Source: a bacterium (GTDB lineage: Bacteria; Hinthialibacterota; Hinthialibacteria; H5-UNCL2). Taken from it: 64,000 nt of DNA. Each line of letters starts with the position of its first letter. Within the stretch, counting starts at the first letter, position 1. This document shows positions 33,898 to 43,166 of the stretch, piece by piece. The stretch covers positions 38,684 to 102,683 of the forward strand of contig JABTUV010000015.1 of the NCBI GenBank assembly GCA_015075175.1. The letters run 5' to 3'. The notes under the pieces are model-generated. The model saw nothing but the letters and a program-made list of their open reading frames with translations. It searched no databases and was not told the DNA's origin. A program made the translations under genes and the position numbers.

Positions 33898-36087
33898 CTA
33901 TCCGCCCAGCGAAATCAAGAACTTCAACAACCCCAGCACCGCGAAGATGCAGAGGACCGCCAACCCGAAACCGACCGCGTCCACGCGGTCCCACTTGTCG
34001 AACTCCCAGTTGCTGCGGGGAAAGAGCTTCCGGTCGTCGAAGCGCCGCGGATTGGCGTATGACAGCTGCAGGTTGCGCGCATCCTCCTGCCGGTCCTCGA
34101 CCACGACGGTTTTCATCTTCACGTAAAAGCGGTCCAGTCGCGCCGCGTCGTCGGGGCGCGTAAGCAGTGAAACTCCGATCATGAGCAGGAAGGGCACAAG
34201 CACGCGAATGAGCACGCGCAGGGTCTCGTTCCCGGCGTAAGCGTGCCGGGAGAGATCGACGCCAAGCGCCTCCAGCGCGACCAGTTCGAGACTGAGCATG
34301 CCCGATCCGTACGGGCGGCCCGCCTCGTCGCGCTTGATGCCCTTGGTCCAGAAGATGGACTTGGCGGGCAGAACCGTCTCCTTATCGAAGCGCTCGCCCG
34401 GCGCCAGCGGGGGCGGCTGGGGCGTGGCGGCCTGCTCTTCAGCTGAAAGCGCGGCCCACCTGGCGCGCTCCGCGGCCCTCTTCTCCACGTCCATGCTGTG
34501 CGCGCGGTAGGTGCGCGCCACCACGATCGGCTCCGTCGTCCCCAGCAGCCGGGGATGGCGGCGCAGGCCGGGCGCCAGCTCGGGCAACAACGCCGGCGCC
34601 GCGAAGAAAACCACCGCCGCGAACACCATGGTCGTCCAGGCCGCCTTGCGATTGGCGCGCCGCCATTTCATCCCCAGCCAGAACGGCGCCGCGATCATCA
34701 CGTTCAGCTCCCACATGAACTTGAGCAGTTGCAGGATGGTGTCGAAGCGCGTGGCCACGAGCGCGCCCAGAATCACCACGCCCGCGCCCAGGACTCGGCC
34801 CACGCGCACGTAATGCCGCTCCGCACGTCCCGGCAGGAGCGGGCGATACACGTTGTGGGTCAGGAGACTGGACGACGTGATCATGATCGCGTCCGCCGTG
34901 GACATCAGCGCCGCCATCAGGCTGGCGATCATCAGTCCCACCAGTCCCAGTCCCACCGGCCCCAGGAGATCGTGGGTCGCGTAGCCCCACCATAGGTCAG
35001 GCTCGGCGATGCGGTCGTGATAGATGACGATGGCGCAGAGGGCGAAGAATCCCCAGACCACGGCCAGAAAGCGCTTGATGTAGCTGCCCCAGGTGGCGCC
35101 GAAGCGGGCGGCGTACTCGTTGCGCGCCGAGGCGTTGGTGGTCAGAAAGGCCGCCTGCGCCGGCGTGTTGCTGATGGCCAGCATCGCCAGCGCCAGGATG
35201 TAGTACCACGTGAAGTCCATCATGGTCGGCGAACCGAAGATGTCGAAAAACGACTCGGGTACCCGCGCGTGCACCGTGCGCAAGGCGTCCATGATCCCTT
35301 CGCCGCCGTACAACTGGTTGATGCGCATGAAGGTGAACGGCAGGAGAAGAAACGAGAGGAGAATAATGCACATGCCCTGCAGGGTGTCCGTCAGCGCCGC
35401 CGCCTCGAAGCCGCCCGCCATCGCGTACAGCATGACCACGATACAGACGATCCAGATGACGAGATTGCGGTCGAGATGGGAAAAGACGCGGCGCGGCGAA
35501 AGCTCGTTCAGCTCGGCCAGGCGCGCCTTCTCATGGTCCGTGAGCGCCTCGTAACCGGTGGTACGCAGGCGGTGGTGTTCCTCGGCGAGCGCGTATTCCG
35601 CCCGCTCGGAGACCGACAGCTGCTCCGGCGCTTTGGGCGTCATCGCCAAGAGCGTGATCGAGGCGGCGGCGAATCCCACCGACAGATGCGCCATCATCAC
35701 CAGGCAGGCCACCAGCGTGTAAAGCCCCGCGATGCCCTTGCTGCCGTAACGCTCCTCGTAATAGTCGCCCATGGTCAGGAGGCGCAGGCGCCGCATCCAG
35801 GGGGTGATCAGCCAGTAAAAGGGCGTGACGGGAAGATAGATGAGCGAGCTCCAGATGCCCGCCGCGCCGTTGGTGAAGGTGGTGGTAGCCGTGCCGACCG
35901 GACTCTCGACGTTGGTCCCCTGTCCGAAGGCGATGAAAACCTGCACGAACTTGCCGAAGCGCCGGCCCGCCAGGAAGTAGTCCTCCTGGTTCCTGATGCG
36001 CCGCATCGACCAGGCCCCGATGCCCAGCACGATCGCGAAGTACCCGGCGATTACGAAGAGGTCGACGACCGACAGACCGAAAACCAT
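33898..36087 (-). CDS. Sodium:solute symporter (SSS family)
   Basis: 729 aa with about 13 membrane helices and the SSS core: DYFLAGRRFGKFVQVFIAFG, NVESPVGTATTTF, GFEAAALTDTLQG, and LMASLMSTADAIMITSSSL-like helix 8. Large insertions between helices 5-6 and a long C-terminal soluble part (residues about 510-700) are unusual. It begins 12 bases after the MmgE/PrpD stop and is the last gene of a minus-strand operon, so it probably imports that pathway's substrate. Confidence 0.88.
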   Translation of the reverse strand: MVFGLSVVDLFVIAGYFAIVLGIGAWSMRRIRNQEDYFLAGRRFGKFVQVFIAFGQGTNVESPVGTATTTFTNGAAGIWSSLIYLPVTPFYWLITPWMRRLRLLTMGDYYEERYGSKGIAGLYTLVACLVMMAHLSVGFAAASITLLAMTPKAPEQLSVSERAEYALAEEHHRLRTTGYEALTDHEKARLAELNELSPRRVFSHLDRNLVIWIVCIVVMLYAMAGGFEAAALTDTLQGMCIILLSFLLLPFTFMRINQLYGGEGIMDALRTVHARVPESFFDIFGSPTMMDFTWYYILALAMLAISNTPAQAAFLTTNASARNEYAARFGATWGSYIKRFLAVVWGFFALCAIVIYHDRIAEPDLWWGYATHDLLGPVGLGLVGLMIASLMAALMSTADAIMITSSSLLTHNVYRPLLPGRAERHYVRVGRVLGAGVVILGALVATRFDTILQLLKFMWELNVMIAAPFWLGMKWRRANRKAAWTTMVFAAVVFFAAPALLPELAPGLRRHPRLLGTTEPIVVARTYRAHSMDVEKRAAERARWAALSAEEQAATPQPPPLAPGERFDKETVLPAKSIFWTKGIKRDEAGRPYGSGMLSLELVALEALGVDLSRHAYAGNETLRVLIRVLVPFLLMIGVSLLTRPDDAARLDRFYVKMKTVVVEDRQEDARNLQLSYANPRRFDDRKLFPRSNWEFDKWDRVDAVGFGLAVLCIFAVLGLLKFLISLGG

Positions 36088-36099
36088 CCTGCCTCCCGA

Positions 36100-37563
36100 C
36101 TAGGCTGTGGCGGGAAACGACCGGAACCCGCCCGCCGTTACGCATACACGCATGAAGTGCGCGCATTCGGTCGTATTCTCGAAATCATCCACGGCGGCCA
36201 TGATGCGCTCCGCCCGCGCGCGCGGGCAGATGCCGGAGAACTCCGCGCACGACAAGAACTTCTCGCGCACGACCTCTATCGGCGTGAACTTGGGGTCCAG
36301 CACGTCGCGGTTGGTATGGATGCGCCGCAACCGCCGTCCGTCGCGCGTCCAGACGATCAGAAGATGCGGCTTGTCGATATGGTCGGGGAAGTCGTCGGGC
36401 AATATGACGGGAGGAGGCGGCGGATCATCGACCGCTTCGAGAATCTCGACTCGTTCCGCCAGCCGCAACACCTCCACGTCGCGGCGGATTTGCTCGTCGG
36501 TGAACCGGCTGAGCTTGATCTCGCGCCGTACCAGCGCCAGCGCGGCGCAGTAGGCGGCGGAGAATTGCGCGTCCACCTGGGGATGCGGCCCCAGTTTCCA
36601 GCGCCCGCCCACCAGGTTGGCGCCGTTGGGCTCAAAGGCGTCCGGCGGCCAGTAGATGCCCACGCGCGCGATCTTGTCCGGTGTAAGATCGTATTCGCGC
36701 GACAACTCGAGCGCGGCCAGCGTGGTCGGATACGAGCCGCCGCACCCGATGAAAACCTTGACCGTGCAACGTTCGATCTCGTAAAAATCGGACTTGCGTT
36801 GCAGCTCCTCTTCAGTCGGCGGCTCGGCATGGATGAAAACCGGAAAGAGGCCCGCAATGCCCTCCAATGCGCGTCGGGGTCCCGTCACGTCGCGGGCCGC
36901 CAGCTCGACCGCCCACAGCGCGTTGCGCGCGGTGAAGGCGGGCTGGATGCGCTTGGCCAGCGTCTTGTCGAGCAGCCCCTGCCGGTTGCCGCCGGCCTGC
37001 GAGTAGGTCAGGCCCAGCGCATTGACCGTGTGTTCAAGATCAAGACCGAAAAGGCGGCAGGCCGCGCCCGCCACGCCGAACCCCCCGACCACGCCGGTCT
37101 GCAGGAACCCACGTCCCGACACGCCGCGGCACCGTTGATCGTACAGGTTGCCGACGCGACAGGCCGTCTCCACCCCCAGTACCGCGGCGTCCAGCATCTC
37201 GCGGCCCGTGGCCCCCGTCATCTCTCCCACCGCCAACACCGCCGGCCAGACCATGCAGGAGATATGCAGCGAACTGGGCACGTGAATGTCGTCATAGTCC
37301 AGCGCGTGCGCCAGAACGCTGTTGGCGAAGACCGCGTTGGGGAGCGGTAACTTCTCTCCCGACAGCAGCGCCGTCGCCTCCGGCCGCCCGCCCCAGTGCT
37401 GGACCAGGTCCAAAGCGGCGGCGACGCCGGGGGCGTTCCAGCCGGCGATGCTCGTGCCCAGCGTGTCCAGGAGCAACTTGCGCGCGGCGGCGCGGGCCGC
37501 GTCGGTGATTTCATCCGCCGGCGTTTCCACGGCGATGCGGGCCAGTATCTCCAAAAGAGGCAT
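36100..37563 (-). CDS. MmgE/PrpD family protein
   Basis: 487 aa. Family signatures: LLLDTLGTSIAGWN, NAVFANSVLAHALDYDDIHV, SSLHISCMVWPAVLAVGEMT, GVETACRVGN and AAYCAALALVRREIKLSRFT. Members include 2-methylcitrate dehydratase, cis-aconitate decarboxylase and iminodisuccinate epimerase. Methylcitrate-cycle partners are missing, whereas an ArgH-like lyase lies directly upstream, which favours an epimerase or isomerase of an amino-dicarboxylate adduct (inference). Confidence 0.85.
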   Translation of the reverse strand: MPLLEILARIAVETPADEITDAARAAARKLLLDTLGTSIAGWNAPGVAAALDLVQHWGGRPEATALLSGEKLPLPNAVFANSVLAHALDYDDIHVPSSLHISCMVWPAVLAVGEMTGATGREMLDAAVLGVETACRVGNLYDQRCRGVSGRGFLQTGVVGGFGVAGAACRLFGLDLEHTVNALGLTYSQAGGNRQGLLDKTLAKRIQPAFTARNALWAVELAARDVTGPRRALEGIAGLFPVFIHAEPPTEEELQRKSDFYEIERCTVKVFIGCGGSYPTTLAALELSREYDLTPDKIARVGIYWPPDAFEPNGANLVGGRWKLGPHPQVDAQFSAAYCAALALVRREIKLSRFTDEQIRRDVEVLRLAERVEILEAVDDPPPPPVILPDDFPDHIDKPHLLIVWTRDGRRLRRIHTNRDVLDPKFTPIEVVREKFLSCAEFSGICPRARAERIMAAVDDFENTTECAHFMRVCVTAGGFRSFPATA

Positions 37564-37577
37564 CCTCTTCTCCCGCC

Positions 37578-39083
37578 TCACGCGCCCGCGATTTCGCGCA
37601 CGGCGGCGTCCAGGTCGCTCTCGGCCTGGGCCAGCCGATGATATCGCTCCTTTTGGCGTTCGAGCGCCTCGGCCAGTCGCCGCTTGCGCTCGGCGACCAT
37701 CCGGCCCACCTCCTCGGGCGCCACGCCGCCGCGCGACCGGTGCGCCGCGACGAACTTCACCGGGTCCAGCGCCGCCCCGATCCTCGCCGCGTCCAACCCC
37801 AGCGGCTCCCCCGTGACCCTTCTCGCCATCTCGTCCACCAGCTCCGGCGTCATGTCCCGCGCCGTCCGCCCCGAGTCCGACAGCTCCCGCACCACTTCCG
37901 CCACGATGGCGTGGCAGATGCGCCACGGTATCTTCTTCTCGCGTACGAGAATCGCCGCCAGTTCCGTGCAGGTCGAAAACCCTTCCGCCGCGTGCTTCAG
38001 CATCACCTCCCGATGCACGGAAATCGCGGGCACGGTCTTGTTGAACAGATTCACGGCATAAAGCACCTTCTCGACCACGGGCACGGTCGCCTCCGAGAGC
38101 TGCATGACCTCGATGGTGTCGCCCCACATGATGTTGTGGCTGCGCGCGCAGGCGTCGTTGTAAGCGCCCATCACCGCGCCCACGGTCTGGCGAATCTCCT
38201 CGAACACGCACGGATTGCGCTTCTGCGGCATCATGCTGGAGGTCTCCGAAATCGAGGCGTCCACCTCCAGCATGTTGTACTCGAACGTGCACCAGTGGTA
38301 CATCTCGGTGGCCGCGCGGCCCATCGGCAGCATCAGGTTGGTCAGAGCGCAGACCAGCGTGACCGCCTGGTCGGTGCCCGCGACGCAGAAGTTGGCGTGC
38401 TCCAGCACGGAGTCGAAGCCGAGCAGACGCGCCGGCAGCTCGCGGTCGATGGGGAAACTTGTGCCCGCCAGCGCCCCGCACCCCAGGTCGCAGCGGTTGA
38501 CGGAGGCGTAGCTTGCCTCCAGCTGCGCCTCGGCTTCGGCGACCGCCTCGTGGAGACCCAGCAGATAATGCCCGAAGGTCATCGGCTGCGCGTGCATGTA
38601 GTGCGTGTAGCCGGGCATCACCACCTCGCGGTGGAGGTCGGAGTACTCCAGAAGCGTCTTTTGGAAGGCCAGCACCGCGTCCAGGAGCGGCAGGATGGCC
38701 TCCCGCATCTTCATGCGATAGTGCGGCGGCGGCAGGGTGCGCCCGATGATCACGTCGCTGGCGATGGGTCCGATCTTGTCGGTGAGATAACGCTCGAATT
38801 GCAGGATCGTCTTGGGAAAGCGCGGGTCGTAAGTTGCGACCATCTCATCGATGGTGTGCGGACCCACGTCCCGCAGCGCACCGAGGATCTTGGCGCCGCG
38901 CTCCGTATCCAGGATGCCCTGTCGCACCAGCATCACCGTCCAGGCCGAATGCACCCGGGCGTAGCGGGGAATCAATTCGTGCGCCTCCGAAAGAAAGAAG
39001 GCGATGCCTTCCTGCCGGGTTTTCAGCTCTTTTTTTCCACCCAGGCGGGTGAAGGTGTCCAGCGTGCGGGTCGGTCGGGTCAT
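37578..39083 (-). CDS. Argininosuccinate-lyase-like C-N lyase (fumarase/aspartase superfamily)
   Basis: 501 aa. Superfamily signature SSMMPQKRNP with catalytic serine loop, plus MPGYTHYMHAQPMTFGHYLL and RCDLGCGALAGTSFP. The N-terminus (DTFTRLGGKKELKTRQEGIA) differs from biosynthetic ArgH and there are no arginine genes nearby. Position between a MmgE/PrpD gene and a pectate-lyase-like gene, with a symporter downstream, suggests a catabolic lyase releasing fumarate, such as those cleaving iminodisuccinate or EDDS. That specific role is inference. Confidence 0.85.
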   Translation of the reverse strand: MTRPTRTLDTFTRLGGKKELKTRQEGIAFFLSEAHELIPRYARVHSAWTVMLVRQGILDTERGAKILGALRDVGPHTIDEMVATYDPRFPKTILQFERYLTDKIGPIASDVIIGRTLPPPHYRMKMREAILPLLDAVLAFQKTLLEYSDLHREVVMPGYTHYMHAQPMTFGHYLLGLHEAVAEAEAQLEASYASVNRCDLGCGALAGTSFPIDRELPARLLGFDSVLEHANFCVAGTDQAVTLVCALTNLMLPMGRAATEMYHWCTFEYNMLEVDASISETSSMMPQKRNPCVFEEIRQTVGAVMGAYNDACARSHNIMWGDTIEVMQLSEATVPVVEKVLYAVNLFNKTVPAISVHREVMLKHAAEGFSTCTELAAILVREKKIPWRICHAIVAEVVRELSDSGRTARDMTPELVDEMARRVTGEPLGLDAARIGAALDPVKFVAAHRSRGGVAPEEVGRMVAERKRRLAEALERQKERYHRLAQAESDLDAAVREIAGA

Positions 39084-39175
39084 CCCAAAGTCTCCTCGCA
39101 GAATTGCTGCTGTGATTGTAAGTTGCTTTTCCGCCCGGAGGCAGGCTCAAGCCTGTACTCCGTAAGGCTGCCCAA

Positions 39176-41182
39176 CTACGGGCGGCGCCCCCGCTGCCAG
39201 GCGAAAATCGACGGAACCGCCGGCGACGGTCGCGGCGCATCCAGGTCGAGGGGGTGAAGGCGGCTGCCTTCTTCACGCAGGGCCGCGCCTTCCCCGCCTA
39301 CCATCCGGCCGGCCCCGCCGTACAGCGTGTTGTCGATCACTTCCACGCCCACGCAACTGCCATCCAGTTCGATCCCACAGCGCGAGGGGTCTTTCAAGAC
39401 GAACACGTTATTACGGAAAATGTGATCGAATGAACGGTTAACGGCGAGAACAGCCGGACCGGTGTCGGCGATGAAGCGATTGTGGAGAATCAGCCAGCCC
39501 TCGTTGGAGCCGGAGAGCCGCAACCCCGCCTTGGGCGAGCGGAAGTCGCAGTTGTAGACCACGTTGCGCGGGCCGATGGGGCCGTGGCTGCGGTCGTGCG
39601 GCGGCGTCGAGTAGGCGCCGTATCCGTAGCTGCCGGTGTCGCCGTGGGCGTCCACCACGCATTGCTCGAAGAGGTTTTCGTTGGCCCAGCCGGCGTGCCA
39701 TTGCGCGTCGCTGCCCTCGAAGGTGCTCTGGCGGATCACGTTGCCCGCCGCCGCCCACTGCAGGCACGGCGCATGCCGATACCGCCGCACGTGCACGTTC
39801 TCCATGAGGCAGTCGTAGGAGCGCTCGAAGCCGGCGTAGGCCGTGCCGCCCCCCCCGTGATACCAGGCGTCCTCGAAGACACAGTCGCGGATTTCGCACC
39901 ACTTGGCATAGCGCGTGTAAACCGGGTAGCGGCCCGCCTTGACGATCTTGACGTCGCGCCCCCAGCATTCCCAGGCGTTCAGGAAGAGCACGACCTCGGT
40001 CCACAGCTTTTCCGTCTGCTCGATGGTCATGCCCTCCACTCCGCAGCGGCGGATGGGATGGAGGCGCTGTACGATCACGTTGTCGACGGCGGGAAAGTCG
40101 ATGCGGCAGGGCTGGTTGAGCCGCACCCGCGCGCCGCTGCATGATTCGACCCGAAAATGATAGCGACGCATGTCCTGTACCGCGCTCTTGTTGCCGGTCA
40201 ACTGGTTCCAGCGATCGGTGAGCGGCGCGAACAGGAGCAACGCGGCGCCCGCGGGCAGGTCGGCCGGACCATCGAGCACGATTTCCATGTCCCCGCGCTT
40301 CGCGTCTTCCGCCAGATGCCATGACTTTCCGCTGGTCTTGTCGCCGACGAAGAGAAATGCGCCGATGCTGGACTTGTCGTGGATCGGGTAGCGTTCGCCG
40401 CCTTCGGGCAGGCGCAACTCCGGATCGACGTAGACGGAAATCTCGGCGCTGGCGCTGCCGCCGCTCTTCCAGGTGGCCGTGGCGCGCAGCGTGTGGGTCC
40501 CGCTGCCCAGCATATCGACGGCGACGGCGGCCGGCGCGCGCAACACGAAGTTCTCGTAGTTCAGCCGGTCAGGCGGCACGTCGCGCAGGAGCCTGCCCTC
40601 GGATTCGAGCTTGAAGCTGGAAATTCCGCCGCGCGGCGCCGCGTGCACCTCGATGTAGTGGTCCGGTCCGAGGGACTCACCCGCGCGGGGCGAGAAGAAT
40701 TCCACGCCGTGCGGCATGTATCGAAAGACGATCTTCGTCTGGTCCATGCCCGCTCCGCGCAGCACGATGTTGTCACGGGTAATGACGACCGGCGCGTCGA
40801 GATGGTAGACTCCCTCACCGAAGGCGACGGCGCCGCCGCCCGCAGCGACGGCTGCATCGATGGCGGCCACGATGGCCGGGCGGTCGTCGTTGCCGTCGCC
40901 CGCAACCGCGCCGAAGTCCTCGATGTTCGCCACGACACTGGCGTCGGGAATGCCGCCCGGCACGCCCGCGTACCTCCAATCCGGATAGACCAGGCCATCC
41001 GGTCCAACCACGTCGGCCGCCGTCAGCCGGTGCGTCTCCTCCGGCTTGAGCTTGTACTGCGGCGGCCAGGGGAGCGGCGTCTGCGACCCAGCCCGAAGCT
41101 GAAGGCACAGTACTGCGACGGCCGCCAGGCCGGCGAGAGCTACCCGCATCGGAGCTCGCCAACCGGTACGCAACCTCACCAT
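39176..41182 (-). CDS. Secreted pectate-lyase-3-like beta-helix protein
   Basis: 668 aa with start ATG at 41182 after GGAGGAGGG. Signal peptide in MRVALAGLAAVAVLCLQLRA. The opening VANIEDFGAVAGDGNDDRPA is the classic start of the Pectate_lyase_3 (PF12708-like) fold, with GEGVYHLDAPVVITRDNIVL and GAGMDQT following. The helix continues to LDGSCVGVEVIDNTLYGGAG. A middle insertion (residues about 190-330) carries Ig-like and jelly-roll-like segments. Lyase or hydrolase on a polysaccharide is plausible; no catalytic residues assigned. Confidence 0.85.
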   Translation of the reverse strand: MVRLRTGWRAPMRVALAGLAAVAVLCLQLRAGSQTPLPWPPQYKLKPEETHRLTAADVVGPDGLVYPDWRYAGVPGGIPDASVVANIEDFGAVAGDGNDDRPAIVAAIDAAVAAGGGAVAFGEGVYHLDAPVVITRDNIVLRGAGMDQTKIVFRYMPHGVEFFSPRAGESLGPDHYIEVHAAPRGGISSFKLESEGRLLRDVPPDRLNYENFVLRAPAAVAVDMLGSGTHTLRATATWKSGGSASAEISVYVDPELRLPEGGERYPIHDKSSIGAFLFVGDKTSGKSWHLAEDAKRGDMEIVLDGPADLPAGAALLLFAPLTDRWNQLTGNKSAVQDMRRYHFRVESCSGARVRLNQPCRIDFPAVDNVIVQRLHPIRRCGVEGMTIEQTEKLWTEVVLFLNAWECWGRDVKIVKAGRYPVYTRYAKWCEIRDCVFEDAWYHGGGGTAYAGFERSYDCLMENVHVRRYRHAPCLQWAAAGNVIRQSTFEGSDAQWHAGWANENLFEQCVVDAHGDTGSYGYGAYSTPPHDRSHGPIGPRNVVYNCDFRSPKAGLRLSGSNEGWLILHNRFIADTGPAVLAVNRSFDHIFRNNVFVLKDPSRCGIELDGSCVGVEVIDNTLYGGAGRMVGGEGAALREEGSRLHPLDLDAPRPSPAVPSIFAWQRGRRP

Positions 41183-41731
41183 TCATCCCTCCTCCGGAAG
41201 CGTCGCTCGGAAAGGTATGGCCGCCGCCGCGCGGTTGGCAAGCGCAATTGAAGTACGGAAGGAAACATTTCAATTGTGGAATGCCCTGCTTGGCGGAGAG
41301 GCCCGTCATGCGTCTTTGCAGGACGGCTCGGGTATTCCCGACCGCGGGCCGGCAAGCGGATCACGACGGCCCGCCCCCTGCTCCTCGCTTGGCTACACCG
41401 CGCGGCAATGTTGATCCCACGGGCCGGAATCGTATGCGCCACCGCCGCCGTAGTGCCGGCGCTCATCCTCCCACGCAGCCGTCTGCTTGGGCGCACCTTC
41501 TCTTGGGACAGGCTGCGACGTCCGCATCAAGCAGCCGCGGTCCCGTCGTACCGTTCTCGTGGTGCTTGGGCGACTCGCAATCCGGTCTTGCGGCGGTGGA
41601 TTCCGACCGTGGTTGCGAAGGACGAGCCTTCTTTTGCACCGGCACTTAGAAGAGTGGTAACCGTCCGGTGAAGTGCATCTTCTCAATCTGAGGAGGTTGG
41701 ATCAGGATGGGGGCCAAGGAGGTGGAGAGCC
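41183..41731. other. Intergenic region without a recognised gene
   Basis: High GC with several short open frames on both strands, none with a recognisable domain, ribosome binding site or signal. It separates the pectate-lyase operon from the IS66 remnant. Confidence 0.5.
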
Positions 41732-42079
41732 ATGGCACGAAGAGGCAAGAACGCAGGACCCGGGCCGCAGGCGAGCCGGCAATAGCCCAAGCGTGGAGCC
41801 CAGCGGCAGCGGGAAGCGCATTGGCGGCGTCTCAGAGGTGAGTGGGAAGCCAGCGGGCTTACGCAACGCGAGTTCTGCCAGCAGCAGAAGGTTTCCCTGG
41901 CGTCCTTCTGCTGGTGGCGGTGTGAACTGGCACGCCGCGACCGCCAGCGGGCCGCCACATCGCATCCCGACAACCCGACCGCGCGTGAGCACGGCTGCGC
42001 AGAGCAGACAGCACAGAATACTCACCATGCCAATATGACGGAATTAGTCATATCTCGAAATTTGGCTTGGCTGAGGTAG
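41732..42079 (+). pseudogene. IS66-type orfA (TnpA accessory) remnant with internal amber codon
   Basis: ATG at 41732 with AAGGAGG upstream opens a frame stopped by TAG at 41783-41785. It then continues in the same frame as HWRRLRGEWEASGLTQREFC, QQQKVSLASFCWWRCELARR, the signature of the small IS66 accessory protein (W...W..SGLSQREFC...S..F..WR..L). It ends at TAG 42077-42079. No transposase (TnpC) or TnpB follows. A decayed insertion sequence fragment. Confidence 0.75.
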
Positions 42080-42110
42080 CGCATCGCACCACCGCGCCCC
42101 TTCCAGCGGC

Positions 42111-43166
42111 TCAATTCAGCGGGATGCGTTCGCGGATGAACTCGGCCCGCATCGCGTCCCGCTGCGCCGGCTCCAGGTGCGTGCCCGCGATCTTCTGCAG
42201 ATGGCCCGGCCCCGAGCAGATCATCACTTGGTTGAGCGCCTCCACCGACACGTTCGTCACGATCCCCAGCCGCACCCCCAGCCGCAACGCCGACAAAAGC
42301 TCGTTGGACTCCAGACTCGAGATGGTGCGCGCGTGCTGAAGAATCCCGTAGGCGCGCCAGATCTTGTCCTCGATCAGCGACCGCGCCTCCTTCTGCAGCT
42401 GACCCAGCGCCTCCTCCTCCCAGTCGATCAACCTTTTGACCAGCTCCTCCAGTTGCTCGACTTCCTGCACCTCCGACACCCCCAGCGTCTGCTGGTTGGA
42501 TATCTGAAACAGGTTACCGGTGATCTCCGTCCCCTCGCCGCCCGTGCCGCGCACCGTCATGCCCAGCTTTTGCACCGCCGAAAGGAGCCGATTGACCTTC
42601 TTGATCATCACCAGCGCGGGCAGATGCAACATGACCGAGCAGCGGATGCCCGTGCCGGTGTTGGTGGGACAGGCGGTGAGATACCCCCACCGGGGATGGA
42701 AGGCGTAAGGCAGATAGTGCTCCAACTGGTCGTCCAGATCATTGACCTCGCGCCAGGTCTCGCGCAGCGCCAGCCCCGGCGACAGGCACTGGATGCGCAG
42801 ATGGTCCTCTTCGTTGACCATCAGAGACAACCGCTGGTCGCGGCGGACGATGACGAGCCGTTCGGCGCCGCCGGCCGCCAGCTCGCGCGAGATCAGTTGC
42901 CGCTCGGCCAGAAACAGCCTGTCGGCTTCGTCCAGCTTGTCCACGGGGATGATCTCGCAGTCGGAGAGCATGGAGCAGCGCGCGACCGCCTCGCGCACCG
43001 CCGCCGCCACCGCGGAAAGGTCACGCGGACCCGCCCAGTGCGAAAACGGATGCCCCTCCAGGTTGCGCGCGAGCCGGATGCGCGAACTGACCACCTGGAA
43101 GGGCGACCCGTTGGCGTTGGCCAGCCACGGGCAGCGCGTAAAGTCGCCGTCGGAAAGGAGCGTCAT
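42111..43166 (-). CDS. mcsB: Protein arginine kinase McsB
   Basis: 351 aa. Phosphagen-kinase fold with VSSRIRLARNLEGHPFSHW, the catalytic NEEDHLRIQ loop, the essential cysteine in CPTNTGTGIRCSVMLHLPAL and RGTGGEGTE. McsB phosphorylates arginines, marking proteins for ClpCP. It overlaps the mcsA stop by 4 bases, so the pair is translationally coupled. CtsR and ClpC, the usual neighbours, are absent from this window. Confidence 0.96.
   Translation of the reverse strand: MTLLSDGDFTRCPWLANANGSPFQVVSSRIRLARNLEGHPFSHWAGPRDLSAVAAAVREAVARCSMLSDCEIIPVDKLDEADRLFLAERQLISRELAAGGAERLVIVRRDQRLSLMVNEEDHLRIQCLSPGLALRETWREVNDLDDQLEHYLPYAFHPRWGYLTACPTNTGTGIRCSVMLHLPALVMIKKVNRLLSAVQKLGMTVRGTGGEGTEITGNLFQISNQQTLGVSEVQEVEQLEELVKRLIDWEEEALGQLQKEARSLIEDKIWRAYGILQHARTISSLESNELLSALRLGVRLGIVTNVSVEALNQVMICSGPGHLQKIAGTHLEPAQRDAMRAEFIRERIPLN

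Noticed and set aside
35017-37350. 777-residue plus-strand open frame
   Set aside because: Antisense shadow of the symporter and MmgE/PrpD genes.
36100-37563. 2-methylcitrate dehydratase PrpD
   Set aside because: No prpB or prpC nearby; the family is too broad to assign this reaction.
37578-39083. Biosynthetic argininosuccinate lyase (ArgH)
   Set aside because: N-terminus and context differ from arginine biosynthesis; kept as an ArgH-like C-N lyase only.
41393-41686. Minus-strand open frame ending in YDSGPWDQHCR
   Set aside because: Faintly prepilin-like at its end but no N-terminal signal and poor composition elsewhere.
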